From Cecembia lonarensis LW9 (GTDB lineage: Bacteria > Bacteroidota > Bacteroidia > Cytophagales > Cyclobacteriaceae), in the NCBI RefSeq assembly GCF_000298295.1, contig NZ_AMGM01000036.1:1-39303 (forward strand): 39,303 nucleotides of DNA. The letters are read 5' to 3'. Each line of letters opens with the position of its first letter. The stretch's first letter is position 1. The translations under genes were made by a program, and so were the position numbers. Shown here piece after piece: positions 7,738 to 16,564 of this stretch. The notes under the pieces are model-generated. The model was not told where the DNA came from. It ran no database searches and saw only the letters and a list, made by a program, of their open reading frames with translations.

Positions 7738-9115
7738 ATCTTTCCAGTCTTCTGTACAAGGATGACCTGGTCAAGCCCAGTTCTTCAGCAGCACGGGTTA
7801 TATGTCCATTGTGCTTTTGAAGGGCTTTACGAATCAGGATTTTTTCGACGTCTTCAATGTTCAAATGATCCAAGGAGACCATTTCTTCCTGCTTTTCAGG
7901 CATCAGGTGCTTTTGGGTAAAAAGGTCCTCGGGCTGAAGCACACTGTGTGTGGTCATGATGACTGCCCTTTCAATGCTGTGCTGTAATTCCCGGATGTTA
8001 CCAGGCCAATGGTATTTTTGCATCCTTTTGATCAACGCTTCACCGGCTTTCCTGATATCTTTGTTGTACTTTTTGGAATAGAGGTCAATAAAATGGTTGG
8101 CCAATAGGGGGATGTCTTCCAACCTTTCCCTCAAAGGAGGTAAAGTCATTTCTATGGTGTTAATCCTGTAGAGTAAATCCTGTCGGAATTTGTTTTCATA
8201 TACCATGTTATGTACCGGCATATTGGTAGCGGATATCAACCGGATATTGACAGGTATCGCCTTGTTGCCACCCACTCTTGTTATTTCACGGTTTTGGAGG
8301 GCAGCAAGAAGTTTAGATTGAAGTGCAAGGGGGAGATTGCCAATTTCGTCCAAAAAAAGTGTCCCTTTGTGTGCCTGTTCAAACCTCCCAGCCCGGTCTT
8401 CTTTGGCATCGGTAAAGGACCCTTTTTTGTGGCCAAACAATTCACTTTCAAATAAGGTAGACGTGATGGAGCCTAAATCAACCCCTACAAAAGCTTCTCT
8501 ATGTCTTTTGGAATTTCTATGAATGGCCCGGGCAATCAATTCTTTTCCGGTTCCGTTTTCGCCAAGAATTAAGACATTGGCATCAGTAGCGGCCACCCTT
8601 TCTATTGTTTCAAAGACCTTGATCATGGCGGGGCTTTGACCAATGATGTCTTTGAATTTGCTATCCATGTCTTCAAAAAATTGTTGCTGTTGGTTTTTCA
8701 GTTGGTTCACCTCCATTTTGGATTGCCTCAATTGCAGGGCAGCGTTGAGGGTTGCCAAAAGCTTTTCGTTCTCCCAAGGTTTGAGCACAAAATCGGTAGC
8801 GCCCTCTTTGATGGCTTTTACAGCGGTATTGACATCTCCATAGGCCGTAATCAAAACTACCACAGCAGATGAGTCTAATTCCAAAATCCTGTCCAACCAA
8901 TAAAAACCTTCCTGGCCACTACTGACATCTTTGGTGAAGTTCATGTCCAGCATGATCACATCATATTGCTCATTGACCATCAAGATGGGCAAAAGTCCAG
9001 GATTACTCTCTGTGTCCACTTGTGCAAAATGCCGCTTTAAAAATATTTTGGCCGCCTTTAACAAATCTTCATTGTCATCTACAATTAGGATTTTACCTGT
9101 CTTTTGTTCTTTCAT
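7727..9115 (-). CDS. NtrC-family sigma-54-dependent response regulator
   Basis: 462 residues: receiver domain (1-125; phosphoacceptor D57 in VIMLDMNF, K112), AAA+ activator domain (about 155-390; Walker A GENGTGKE 185-192, Walker B GTLFLDEIGN 251-260, arginine-finger region YRIN...LPPLRERLEDIP) and a Fis-type helix-turn-helix (NGHITRAAEELGLTRSSLYRRLERYGL). The sigma-54 contact loop is GSFTDA (232-237) rather than the classical GAFTGA. Phosphorylated NtrC-type proteins bind upstream elements and open sigma-54 promoters. Six elements of one type occur in this window, the nearest in the divergent promoter region at 9301-9326. This protein is the obvious candidate to bind them (inference). First gene of the operon with the split kinase. 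Confidence 0.95.
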   Translation of the reverse strand: MKEQKTGKILIVDDNEDLLKAAKIFLKRHFAQVDTESNPGLLPILMVNEQYDVIMLDMNFTKDVSSGQEGFYWLDRILELDSSAVVVLITAYGDVNTAVKAIKEGATDFVLKPWENEKLLATLNAALQLRQSKMEVNQLKNQQQQFFEDMDSKFKDIIGQSPAMIKVFETIERVAATDANVLILGENGTGKELIARAIHRNSKRHREAFVGVDLGSITSTLFESELFGHKKGSFTDAKEDRAGRFEQAHKGTLFLDEIGNLPLALQSKLLAALQNREITRVGGNKAIPVNIRLISATNMPVHNMVYENKFRQDLLYRINTIEMTLPPLRERLEDIPLLANHFIDLYSKKYNKDIRKAGEALIKRMQKYHWPGNIRELQHSIERAVIMTTHSVLQPEDLFTQKHLMPEKQEEMVSLDHLNIEDVEKILIRKALQKHNGHITRAAEELGLTRSSLYRRLERYGL

Positions 9116-9219
9116 AAATGGTGTAAGTAATTTACCTCAGATATCACATGCTGTACTGAATAGTGTCCCAAAACTTGTACCGATTTGTAATAATCTGTAT
9201 CTGATTTCCAAAAACCATC

Positions 9220-9242
9220 AATTGCCTATCAAAAAGGCAATT
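9220..9242. repeat. Stem-loop in the divergent regulator/adaptor intergenic region
   Basis: AATTGCCT (9220-9227) and AGGCAATT (9235-9242) form a perfect 8-bp inverted repeat with a 7-nt loop. It lies upstream of the NtrC-type gene (minus strand) and upstream of the activator element on the other side. Role unknown: it may be an operator for the regulator gene or chance. Confidence 0.4.
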
Positions 9243-9300
9243 TCAAAGCTTTCATTTGTTGATTAATGATGGGATTTGATTGGCTAAAGTTGCACAGCTT

Positions 9301-9326
9301 TGTTCGCTGGCGGACGATTTTGTTCG
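9301..9326 (+). promoter_or_regulatory. Three-hexamer activator element, copy A (adaptor gene)
   Basis: TGTTCG-CTGG-CGGACG-ATTT-TGTTCG. The first two hexamers form a near-palindrome and the third repeats the first, each 10 bp apart, as expected for sites on one DNA face. The -24 box begins 62 bp after the last base. Also positioned to affect the divergent regulator gene. Confidence 0.8.
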
Positions 9327-9387
9327 AAATTCTTTTCAGAAAAGACAGTATTTTGGGAAAATTGACTGATTTCAGCCTTTTTGGAGG

Positions 9388-9403
9388 TGGCATGTATTTG
9401 GCA
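9388..9403 (+). promoter_or_regulatory. Sigma-54 -24/-12 promoter of the HlyD adaptor
   Basis: TGGCATGTATTTGGCA: GG at 9389-9390 and GC at 9401-9402, exactly 12 bp apart as in TGGCAC-N5-TTGCA. It predicts a start near 9414, 26 nt before the ATG. Confidence 0.8.
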
Positions 9404-9439
9404 CAAAAGAAATCAGCGAAAAATTGAATTACACCGATA

Positions 9440-10690
9440 ATGGATAGAAAAATCGAAAAAAAGACTTGGACACCTAAGCGCATAGCCATGATAGCGGGAG
9501 CTGTGCTTCTTATTGGTTTTGTTGTTTATCAATTGGCATTTTCTGATTCCAGGGCTTCTATGAATGTAAATATGGAGCGCATTACCATAGCCACCGTAAG
9601 GGAAGGGGAGTTTACAGATTATATCCCTGTAAGTGGTACCATTGAACCTGGTGAAGTTTTCTATTTGGATGCGCTGGAAGGTGGAAATATACAGCAGATT
9701 GTAAGGGAGTCCGGAGCCTTTGTCAACAAGGGAGATACCATCCTTTTACTTTCCAATTCCAAGCTGCAATTGGAGGTCATGGAAAGGGAGTCGGGCTTAT
9801 ACTTTCAACTCAATAACCTGAGACAGGTAAGGCTACAATTGGACCAGAATGACCTTAGCCAACAGGCGCAACTGGCAGAAATCGATTATCAGATCAGTTT
9901 GCTGAAACCCCAATATGAAAGGTTCAGGGAACTGCATACCAAAAAACTGGTTTCAGATAGGGAGTTTGAGGAAGTCAAAGAACAGTACGATTACAATGTA
10001 AAGCGAAGAAGACTTACCTATGAGGCCTATAGAAATGATTCCATGTCCCGGGCAGTGCAAAAAAAGCAGCTGGAGGATTCTGAAAGAAGGATGAACCAGT
10101 CTTTGGACGGTGTGGGCCATATTTTGGATAATTTGGCACTAAGAGCACCCATTACCGGGCAATTGTCCACCGAGCAGATTGAAGTAGGGCAGTCCATTAC
10201 CCCGGGACAAAGATTCGGGCAGATAGACATTCTGGATAAATTCAAGGTTAGGGTACAGATAGATGAGTTGTATCTTCCCAGGGTTTACACAGGCTTGAAA
10301 GGCACCTTTAATTTTTCAGGAGGCAATTACGAGGTAGAGATATTCAAAATTTACCCCAATGTGACTGCCGGTAGATTTGAAGTGGATATGGCTTTTACAG
10401 ATGAGGTACCTTCAGGAATAAGAAGGGGGCAAACGGTCAGGATCAGACTGGAATTGGGAGAAAGTCAACAAGCGGTGCTTCTTCCCACTGGAGGTTTTTA
10501 TAAAGATACAGGAGGGAATTGGGTTTTTGTGGTCAATCAGTCATCTGGAAGAGCTGAGCGGAGAAATATCCGTTTGGGAAGGAAAAATCCTGAATTTTAT
10601 GAAGTCATTGAAGGCTTGCAGCCAGGAGATAAAGTGATTGTAAGCGGCTATGAGAACTTCGGAAAGAATGAAGTCTTGAACCTTAAATAA
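9440..10690 (+). CDS. HlyD/MacA-type periplasmic adaptor subunit
   Basis: 416 residues: a short cytoplasmic start, one membrane anchor (about 14-34, RIAMIAGAVLLIGFVVYQLAF), a biotinyl-lipoyl-like barrel-sandwich domain split around a long helical hairpin (about 105-230, rich in Q, E, L and R), and beta-barrel and membrane-proximal domains ending in GLQPGDKVIVSGYENF. Adaptors of this family bridge an inner-membrane ABC or RND transporter and a TolC channel. In this window the partners are MacB/LolD-like ATPases, FtsX-type permeases and a TolC protein. It has its own sigma-54-type promoter and activator element and is followed by a hairpin. The cargo of the system is not known. Confidence 0.93.
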   Translation: MDRKIEKKTWTPKRIAMIAGAVLLIGFVVYQLAFSDSRASMNVNMERITIATVREGEFTDYIPVSGTIEPGEVFYLDALEGGNIQQIVRESGAFVNKGDTILLLSNSKLQLEVMERESGLYFQLNNLRQVRLQLDQNDLSQQAQLAEIDYQISLLKPQYERFRELHTKKLVSDREFEEVKEQYDYNVKRRRLTYEAYRNDSMSRAVQKKQLEDSERRMNQSLDGVGHILDNLALRAPITGQLSTEQIEVGQSITPGQRFGQIDILDKFKVRVQIDELYLPRVYTGLKGTFNFSGGNYEVEIFKIYPNVTAGRFEVDMAFTDEVPSGIRRGQTVRIRLELGESQQAVLLPTGGFYKDTGGNWVFVVNQSSGRAERRNIRLGRKNPEFYEVIEGLQPGDKVIVSGYENFGKNEVLNLK

Positions 10691-10713
10691 GGGGATCCAA
10701 ATATTGGATCCTT
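10691..10713 (+). terminator. Hairpin after the adaptor gene
   Basis: GGATCCAA and TTGGATCC form a perfect 8-bp stem around ATA, lengthened by two G-T pairs. It starts 1 nt after the stop codon. The following T tract is poor, so termination may be partial. Confidence 0.55.
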
Positions 10714-10783
10714 AAACCTGCCAGGTCTCTTTCGGCTTAATGGGTATTTTAAAGCCTTGTTGACCATGAAACCTGGCAGGTTT
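10714..10783. repeat. 13-bp inverted repeat with 44-bp spacer
   Basis: AAACCTGCCAGGT (10714-10726) and ACCTGGCAGGTTT (10771-10783) are exact reverse complements. The unit lies between the convergent adaptor and lipoprotein genes. It resembles dispersed intergenic dyads found in many bacterial genomes; a degraded relative may occur near 31050-31140. Confidence 0.65.
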
Positions 10784-10812
10784 ACTAAATCAAATAAAAT
10801 CAAAAAAAAGAA

Positions 10813-11967
10813 TTAATTTTTCACCAATTGATAGATACTGTATCTGGTCACTTCTTCTTCCACTTCTTCATTGGATTTTTCTTTTATCAGGATTTTTTTA
10901 TCCGGAAGAGCAAATAAAATCGTCCCATCAGGCAAAGCCAATTCACCTTCCAATTGCTTTCCATTTTCAAAGACCACCAAACTTAACTTGTCCTCTTGAT
11001 CCAATATTGAGAATGGCTTTTCTTCTGAATTCCTTGCCTCAAAAACCGCTTGGCTTACGCCCTTATAATAGGTCAGTATCCATGTATTGTCTCCAAGATT
11101 CAGTAATTGTCTGTTTCTTCCTGGTAAATTGGCCAGATTTTTCACTCTTGGATCATCCGGGGCGATTCCAATGGGTAAGGGGCTCGCTTTTTCAAATTGG
11201 CTGTGGTAAATAGGTATTTTACGGAGTAGCTTAAAATCATCTTTTAAATCATAGACATGGATGGCATCATCCAAGTTATGCACCAAAAACAATTCATTTC
11301 CCTCAATAAAGTAGCTTTTGGCCATGAGATTATAATAAATTTGATCTGTCTTTTTGTAGTAGGAATCCTCCTCATAGGGAAGAACAGTTTTTGTTTCTCC
11401 GGACTCAGTTTTCAACAAAGTGAAGTTTTGCAAAGTGTCCCTTCCTTCTTCTGTAAAAATCAGATGATGCGCCGAGAGGAATGCACTTGGCCCAACCAGA
11501 TACCGGGTATTTCCATTTTCCTTAAAATAGGCAGTTTTTCCAATAGGCCTATAGGTTCGGATGGGAAGGGGAGAGGGTACCCTGAAGTCATCAACAATTT
11601 CATAGTCAGTACTATAGGTGATAAGCCTAAAAGGAAACTGAAAAACGCGTTTTCCATCTGGACCAAAGCTCAAGCCTATGGGATTCCAAGTGCCATAGTT
11701 ATTGGGTCCATCACCAGTTCTGTTAACTCTTTTTAGGATTTCTCCCTCAGGTGATATTTCCAAAACCTCATTTTGTACTTCGGAAAACCCTAAAAATATC
11801 CCTTCTTCATTGCTGAAATCTACTAAATGCACCATAGTGAAATTCTCAATTTCAAAGGCATCCACTTTTATCAGCTCATAGCTGTTCAATACCTCATTTG
11901 TGATGGTATTTTCACCCCCACACGAAATGATAATCAAGCTTTTCAGATAAATTAATAATCTTTTCAT
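10813..11967 (-). CDS. Predicted lipoprotein, six-bladed beta-propeller-like
   Basis: 384 residues. The N-terminus MKRLLIYLKSLIIISCGGE contains a lipobox-like IISC, so it is probably a lipoprotein. The rest shows repeating strand patterns with 'S.EGEILKRVNRTGDGPNNYG' and NHL/propeller-like blades, as in the six-bladed propeller proteins that are abundant in Bacteroidota and have no settled function. It is on the opposite strand between the adaptor and the first ATPase. A TAAATTTG -7 element lies at 12019-12026 (minus strand). No evidence ties it to the ABC system other than position. Confidence 0.75.
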   Translation of the reverse strand: MKRLLIYLKSLIIISCGGENTITNEVLNSYELIKVDAFEIENFTMVHLVDFSNEEGIFLGFSEVQNEVLEISPEGEILKRVNRTGDGPNNYGTWNPIGLSFGPDGKRVFQFPFRLITYSTDYEIVDDFRVPSPLPIRTYRPIGKTAYFKENGNTRYLVGPSAFLSAHHLIFTEEGRDTLQNFTLLKTESGETKTVLPYEEDSYYKKTDQIYYNLMAKSYFIEGNELFLVHNLDDAIHVYDLKDDFKLLRKIPIYHSQFEKASPLPIGIAPDDPRVKNLANLPGRNRQLLNLGDNTWILTYYKGVSQAVFEARNSEEKPFSILDQEDKLSLVVFENGKQLEGELALPDGTILFALPDKKILIKEKSNEEVEEEVTRYSIYQLVKN

Positions 11968-12046
11968 AGGTTAACTATTTTTTAAGTAAGGCAATTAACG
12001 AAAGGCTTAGAAAAAAAGCAAATTTAGGGGTAAGTTGTATTGTATT

Positions 12047-12072
12047 TGTCCGTGTGCGAACAAATATGTTCG
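12047..12072 (+). promoter_or_regulatory. Three-hexamer activator element, copy B (first ATPase)
   Basis: TGTCCG-TGTG-CGAACA-AATA-TGTTCG, with the same 4-bp spacers as copy A. The -24 box begins 62 bp after its last base, the same distance as for copies A and F. Confidence 0.82.
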
Positions 12073-12133
12073 GAAATTTGCCATCATAATATCAAAAAAG
12101 CCCTCAATGGTCGATTTAAGGCCATTTCTTTTG

Positions 12134-12149
12134 TGGCATAGGTTTGGCC
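12134..12149 (+). promoter_or_regulatory. Sigma-54 -24/-12 promoter of the first ATPase
   Basis: TGGCATAGGTTTGGCC: GG at 12135-12136 and GC at 12147-12148, 12 bp apart. Predicted start near 12160, 39 nt before the ATG at 12199. Confidence 0.8.
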
Positions 12150-12198
12150 TTAATCATCAGCAGTTCAATTGTGCATTTTGACAACATATCATAAACCT

Positions 12199-12897
12199 AT
12201 GGAAAATATCATCAAAACCGTCAACCTTAAAAAGCTATACACCACAGAGGAAGTGGAGACCACCGCATTGGACGATATCAATATCGAAATCAAAAAGGGG
12301 GAATTTGTAGCCATCATGGGACCTTCAGGATGTGGTAAATCCACACTATTGAATATCATCGGCCTTTTGGACAACCCTGAAGCAGGTCAATATTATTTTC
12401 TGGAGCAGGAAGTGGCCAAATATTCAGAAAGGCAGCGCTCCCAATTGAGAAAAGGCAATATTGGTTTTGTCTTTCAGAGTTTCAATCTGATCGATGAACT
12501 GACAGTTTTTGAAAATGTGGAATTGCCATTGCTGTATTTGAAAACCCCTGCGGATGAAAGGAAAAGGAGGGTAGAAGAGGTGCTAACCCGAATGAATATC
12601 ATGCACAGAAGGGACCATTTTCCTCAGCAACTTTCCGGAGGTCAGCAGCAAAGGGTGGCTATCGCCCGTGCCATCGTGGCGAAGCCTTCGGTGATTTTGG
12701 CGGATGAGCCTACTGGAAACCTGGATTCTGCTAATGGGGAAGAGGTAATGCGACTGTTGGAAGAACTGAATAATGAAGGAACCACTATTGTGATGGTGAC
12801 CCACTCACCCCATGACGCCAATTATGCACATAGGATCATTAACCTATTTGACGGCAAAGTAGTGACAGAGAATATCAGGGAGCAGTTTCATATTTAG
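12199..12897 (+). CDS. ABC transporter ATP-binding protein (MacB/LolD-like)
   Basis: 232 residues from the ATG at 12199. An earlier ATG (12169) lies only about 9 nt after the predicted transcript start and adds residues not seen in the family. It has Walker A GPSGCGKS (41-48), Q loop in FVFQSFNLIDELTV, signature LSGGQQQRVAIARA, Walker B VILADEP, D loop NLDS and H loop VTHS. FVFQSFNL and the LSGGQQQR signature are typical of the LolD/MacB/FtsE group, which powers permeases with a large periplasmic domain to move lipoproteins or expel substrates from the periplasm. No permease follows directly, so it must pair with products encoded further downstream. Confidence 0.95.
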   Translation: MENIIKTVNLKKLYTTEEVETTALDDINIEIKKGEFVAIMGPSGCGKSTLLNIIGLLDNPEAGQYYFLEQEVAKYSERQRSQLRKGNIGFVFQSFNLIDELTVFENVELPLLYLKTPADERKRRVEEVLTRMNIMHRRDHFPQQLSGGQQQRVAIARAIVAKPSVILADEPTGNLDSANGEEVMRLLEELNNEGTTIVMVTHSPHDANYAHRIINLFDGKVVTENIREQFHI

Positions 12898-12975
12898 AAG
12901 CGAGAAGCGAGCTTGCCTACCTATGGGTAGGATATTAGACGCTAGATACAAGAAACAAGAAAGATGAAACCTATT
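12896..12975. repeat. AGAAGCGAG-type dispersed repeat with hairpin, copy 1
   Basis: Purine-rich repeat (GCGAGAAGCGAGCTTG, later AGAAACAAGA) with an internal hairpin CCTACC-TAT-GGGTAGG. A second full copy lies at about 30945-31035, and fragments occur near 23055-23102 and 25695-25720, all just after genes of the ABC cluster. Confidence 0.7.
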
Positions 12976-13173
12976 TACTCTATGAACAAAAAAGGAAAAC
13001 AAGGCAATAATGAAAACGATAGAGTCATATAGAGATTATTCCCTTATCATCTTTTGCTAGGATACTAGTTAATTTTTCACGCCATTGAAGCAATCTTTCC
13101 TCAGCCCTTTAGTGCTCAGTATTATCTCATTTGAACCCCTTTCTTTAAGTACCCAAATTGATTATATTGTAAA

Positions 13174-13785
13174 ATGGAAAAGGAAGACAACAAATCCATG
13201 GTCAATGAACCTGACATGAGTTATGGTAACTATTCTTATGCAGATTATTTAACCTGGGATATCGAGGAAATGGTGGAGCTAATCAAAGGCAAGGTCTTTA
13301 AAAAAGCTGCAGCTGCTCCCCGAAGAGTTCACCAATGGCTGGCGGGAAATTTGTATACTGAAATGAATATTTTTTTGAAAGGCAAAAAGTGCCAGGCTTA
13401 TATTGCTCCTTTTGACGTCAGACTGCCCGTCAATTCCAAAAAAGACGATAAAATCTTCACGGTAGTTCAGCCCGATATCTGTGTGGTATGTGACTTGGAA
13501 AAGCTGGATGAAAGGGGCTGTGTAGGCGCACCGGACCTGGTGGTGGAGGTCCTTTCACCCGGTAACAAGCAACTGGAACTCCAACACAAATATGAAGTGT
13601 ATGAAGAATCTGGGATCAAAGAATACTGGCTCGTGGACCCTGAGAGCCAGACGCTGTTGATCTACACCCTTGTCCAAGGAAAATACCAATCCTCCCGGCT
13701 GATGACTTTAGGTGACATTGCCAAATCTGCTGTGATCAAGGGTTTTGCGTTGGACTTGACCGATTATTTTTCTGAGATGAATTGA
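13174..13785 (+). CDS. Uma2 family (DUF820) PD-(D/E)XK nuclease-like protein, copy 1
   Basis: 203 residues of the Uma2 family. The core PDICVVCD...APDLVVEVLSPGNK...YEVYEESGIKEYWLVDP carries the acidic and lysine positions of the restriction-endonuclease-like fold. Family members are usually found in many copies per genome; their role is poorly known, with links to mobile DNA and defence proposed. It is about 80% identical (40 differences in 203 residues by hand count) to the copy at 16565, and the two flank a single permease gene. No sigma-54-type element precedes it. Confidence 0.88.
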   Translation: MEKEDNKSMVNEPDMSYGNYSYADYLTWDIEEMVELIKGKVFKKAAAAPRRVHQWLAGNLYTEMNIFLKGKKCQAYIAPFDVRLPVNSKKDDKIFTVVQPDICVVCDLEKLDERGCVGAPDLVVEVLSPGNKQLELQHKYEVYEESGIKEYWLVDPESQTLLIYTLVQGKYQSSRLMTLGDIAKSAVIKGFALDLTDYFSEMN

Positions 13786-13919
13786 AGGAGTTTTTATTGT
13801 CGAGTACGGAAAAAGATCACAATGCCATGCCAACAAAAATGGGCATGTACTTTTAAATCCATACGGTAGAAATCACTTAGTTTCTTCTATTGGTTAGTAT
13901 TTAATACTTGATTTTAATT

Positions 13920-13945
13920 CGACCGTACACGGACGTTATTGTCCG
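13920..13945 (+). promoter_or_regulatory. Three-hexamer activator element, copy C (first permease)
   Basis: CGACCG-TACA-CGGACG-TTAT-TGTCCG. Same spacing as the other copies; the first hexamer is the least conserved. The -24 box begins 60 bp after its last base. Confidence 0.75.
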
Positions 13946-14004
13946 AAAAATAGCTACAGATTTTTTTTAAAGTTTCTTTTTTTAAGAATTAGGGGTATTT
14001 GCTA

Positions 14005-14020
14005 TGGCATGGATGTGGTA
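14005..14020 (+). promoter_or_regulatory. Sigma-54-like promoter of the first permease
   Basis: TGGCATGGATGTGGTA. The -24 half matches; at -12 the GC is GT. Judged mainly by its conserved distance from copy C of the activator element. Confidence 0.55.
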
Positions 14021-14092
14021 TTGATAATTTAAAAAGTACTAGGAAGGATAGCTGATTCCATTTATTGTACCGCGTAAGAACTCTTAAAAAAT

Positions 14093-16460
14093 ATGTTGAA
14101 AAAACTACTTCAAAATCGCGTTTCGGGGCTTTGCCAAACATAAGTTGACCTTTTTTATCAATTTATTTGGACTGGCTTTGGGTTTATGGGCCACCATTTC
14201 CATCGGCTTGTGGGTTAAGAGCGAACTTGGAATGAACCATTCATTTTCTGAGATTGATCAGGTATATCGGATTATGGAACACCAGCGCTATGGGGCTGAT
14301 ATTTTCACCACCAATTCCACACCAGGTGTTTTGGCCGCTGCCTTGAAAGAAGAGTTTCCTGAAGTGGAGCGTTCGGCTTGCTATTCTTGGAATGAGACCC
14401 AGCTATTTGTAGTAGGAGACACCAGACTTAACTTATCCGGTTTTTATGCTGAACCTGATTACCTTCACATCATGCAGTACAATTTATTGCATGGAAGCAG
14501 AGACTTGGCTTTAATAGATCCCAATCATATAGTATTGACAGACGAGGCGGCTATTAAACTTTTTGGGAAGACAGATGTCATTGGGGAAACTGTTACACTT
14601 AAGGAAACTGATGGAGAAGCATCATTTTTAGTAACAGGGGTAGTTGAGCGCAATCCGCAAGAAGTAAGCAGCATGTTTGAATTCATCATTGCTGCTCAAT
14701 TCTGGTTTGACAAACCATATAATGCATGGCTAAAGCATTGGGGAAACAATGGGCCAAGTACCATTCTAAAACTGCATCAAGGTTCAGATGGAAATGCTTT
14801 TTCTGATAAGATAGGAGATTTTATCGCACAAAGAAATGAGGGCAGCAATGTACAGCTCTTCGCTTATCCCCAAAAGGACCTTTACCTCTACGGAAGTTTT
14901 AAGGACGGATTACAGCAAGGAGGTAGAATCGAATATGTGAGGTTATTCTCCATTATCGGGCTATTTGTTTTATTGATTGCATGTATCAATTTTATGAACC
15001 TCTCCACTGCAAAGTCCCAAAAGCGATCTAAGGAAGTTGGGGTCAGAAAAGTGGTAGGGGCAGAGAAAAATCAATTGGTCTATCAGTTTTTGACAGAATC
15101 CATTTTAATTTCAATGGTTGCTGGGGCAATGGCCTTATTGCTAGTGGAACTGACCTTACCTATCTTCAATAACCTTACCGGTAAGTCAATGGTCATCCCT
15201 TACGCCAGTGTACTGTTTTGGATTCAGTTTTTTATGGTACTGCTTATTACCGGCTTTGTAGCGGGAAGCTATCCTGCATTTTATTTATCTGCGACCAAGG
15301 TGGTGGCGGTTTTCAGAAATTTCACTAAGTCCGGAGGGGGAGTAGTTGCCGCTAGAAAAGGTCTTGTGCTTTTTCAGTTCATCTTGGCCACCATGTTGAT
15401 TTTGGCCACTATCGTGGTTTTTAAGCAAATCAATTTTGCGCTGAATAAGGATTTGGGCTACAATAAGGACCAATTGGTGCAGGTGCAGCTGGAGGGAAGG
15501 TTGTTTGACAACTTTGATGTTTTCAAGGAGGAATTGAAGCAGCTTCCAGATGTTCAGGAAGTGACCCGTTCCACACATTCATTTTTGGGAAGGATGTCCA
15601 ATACAGGTAGCGTTTCTTGGGAGGGCAAAGACCCAGATTTCACAGCATTGTTTGAAATCATAAGGGTAGATTATGATTTCATTGAGACCATGGGATTACA
15701 ATTGATCAAAGGAGAGAATTATTCAATAGATCGGGCTTCCGATTCCTTGTCAAAAGTCATCATCAATAAAAGGGCCTTTGAGCTCATTTCACAAGATCAT
15801 TCCGATCCTGTCAGTTTGACTTGGGACGATGAGTTACAGATTCTTGGTGTAGTGGAAGATTTTCATTTCCAGAGTTTCCATCAGGGAATGGAACCTGCTA
15901 TTATTTTCCTCGACCCTACCTTTGCTTCAAAAGCATACATTAAAGTTTCTCCGGAGCACATGAAGGAGACATTGGAAGAGATCAAAAAAACAGTGGAAGC
16001 TTTTGAGCCCTTGTTCCCTTTTCAATTTAGCTTTATGGATGACAGTTATGCCAGTATGTATGTAGAAGATATACGCACCCGGGAATTGGCCAAGTATTTC
16101 AGCATCCTGACCATTCTGATTTCCTGTTTGGGTCTTTTTGGACTCTCCGCCCATATAGCAGAACAAAAAACCAAAGAGATCGGCATCCGAAAGGTTCTGG
16201 GGGCAAGTACCTTATCCATTCTTCATGTGATCAATAAAGAATTTATCATGATTGTTTCCATTTCTGTTATGATAGGTTCAGCCCTTGCCTATTGGTTGAT
16301 ACAGGATTGGTTGGACGGATATGCCTACAGGATTGATTTCGAGTGGTGGTTTATTCCAATGGCCATTGGGGTGATTTTCACGATTGCTTATGTAACGGTT
16401 AGTCTGCAGGCCTTAAAAGCAGCCCAGGTGAATCCTTCTACGACATTAAAAAGTGAGTAA
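14093..16460 (+). CDS. FtsX/MacB-type ABC permease 1, apparent frameshift near the start
   Basis: About 789 residues if the start is repaired. The open frame from 14145 (TTG) begins inside the first membrane helix (MTFFINLFGLALGLW). The upstream ATG at 14093 is in another frame: an A6 run at 14099-14104 has one A more than needed. Removing it gives MLKNYFKIAFRGFAKHKL, the usual N-terminus of this family, joined to TFFINLFG. The protein has two MacB-like periplasmic domains and two FtsX cores (KEVGVRKVVGAE near residue 300 and KEIGIRKVLGAS near 690), so one chain holds both permease halves. Flanked by Uma2 copies and ended by a strong terminator. Either a sequence error, a real lesion or a switchable start. 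Confidence 0.85.
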
Positions 16461-16490
16461 TTTTCCTCTTGGATAAAATAGACGGAGCCA

Positions 16491-16526
16491 AGGGAGGTTT
16501 GATGGTATAAATAACCTCCTTTTTTT
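16491..16526 (+). terminator. Intrinsic terminator of permease 1
   Basis: GGAGGTT (16493-16499) pairs with AACCTCC (16513-16519) and is followed by seven T. This separates permease 1 from the second Uma2 gene. Confidence 0.8.
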
Positions 16527-16564
16527 ACCTTTTCTTATTATCTTAAAATTATTTAAATTCAGAT

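Larger units (their letters stand above)
13786..14092. other. Intergenic region carrying activator element and promoter of the first permease
   Basis: About 300 bp without a gene. The only structure I can support is the activator element at 13920-13945 and the -24 box at 14005. The first 130 bp hold nothing recognisable. Confidence 0.6.

Noticed and set aside
9301-9326. Activator element copies A and F contain TCCGC-type palindromes that look like common dispersed dyads.
   Set aside because: Copies B to E keep the hexamer layout without that palindrome core, and all six keep the 60-63 bp distance to a TGGCA-like box, which a random repeat would not.
14093-14110. Programmed -1 frameshift on the A6 run of permease 1.
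   Set aside because: The shift needed is the loss of one A (equivalent to +1), not -1, and no stimulatory hairpin is evident next to it.
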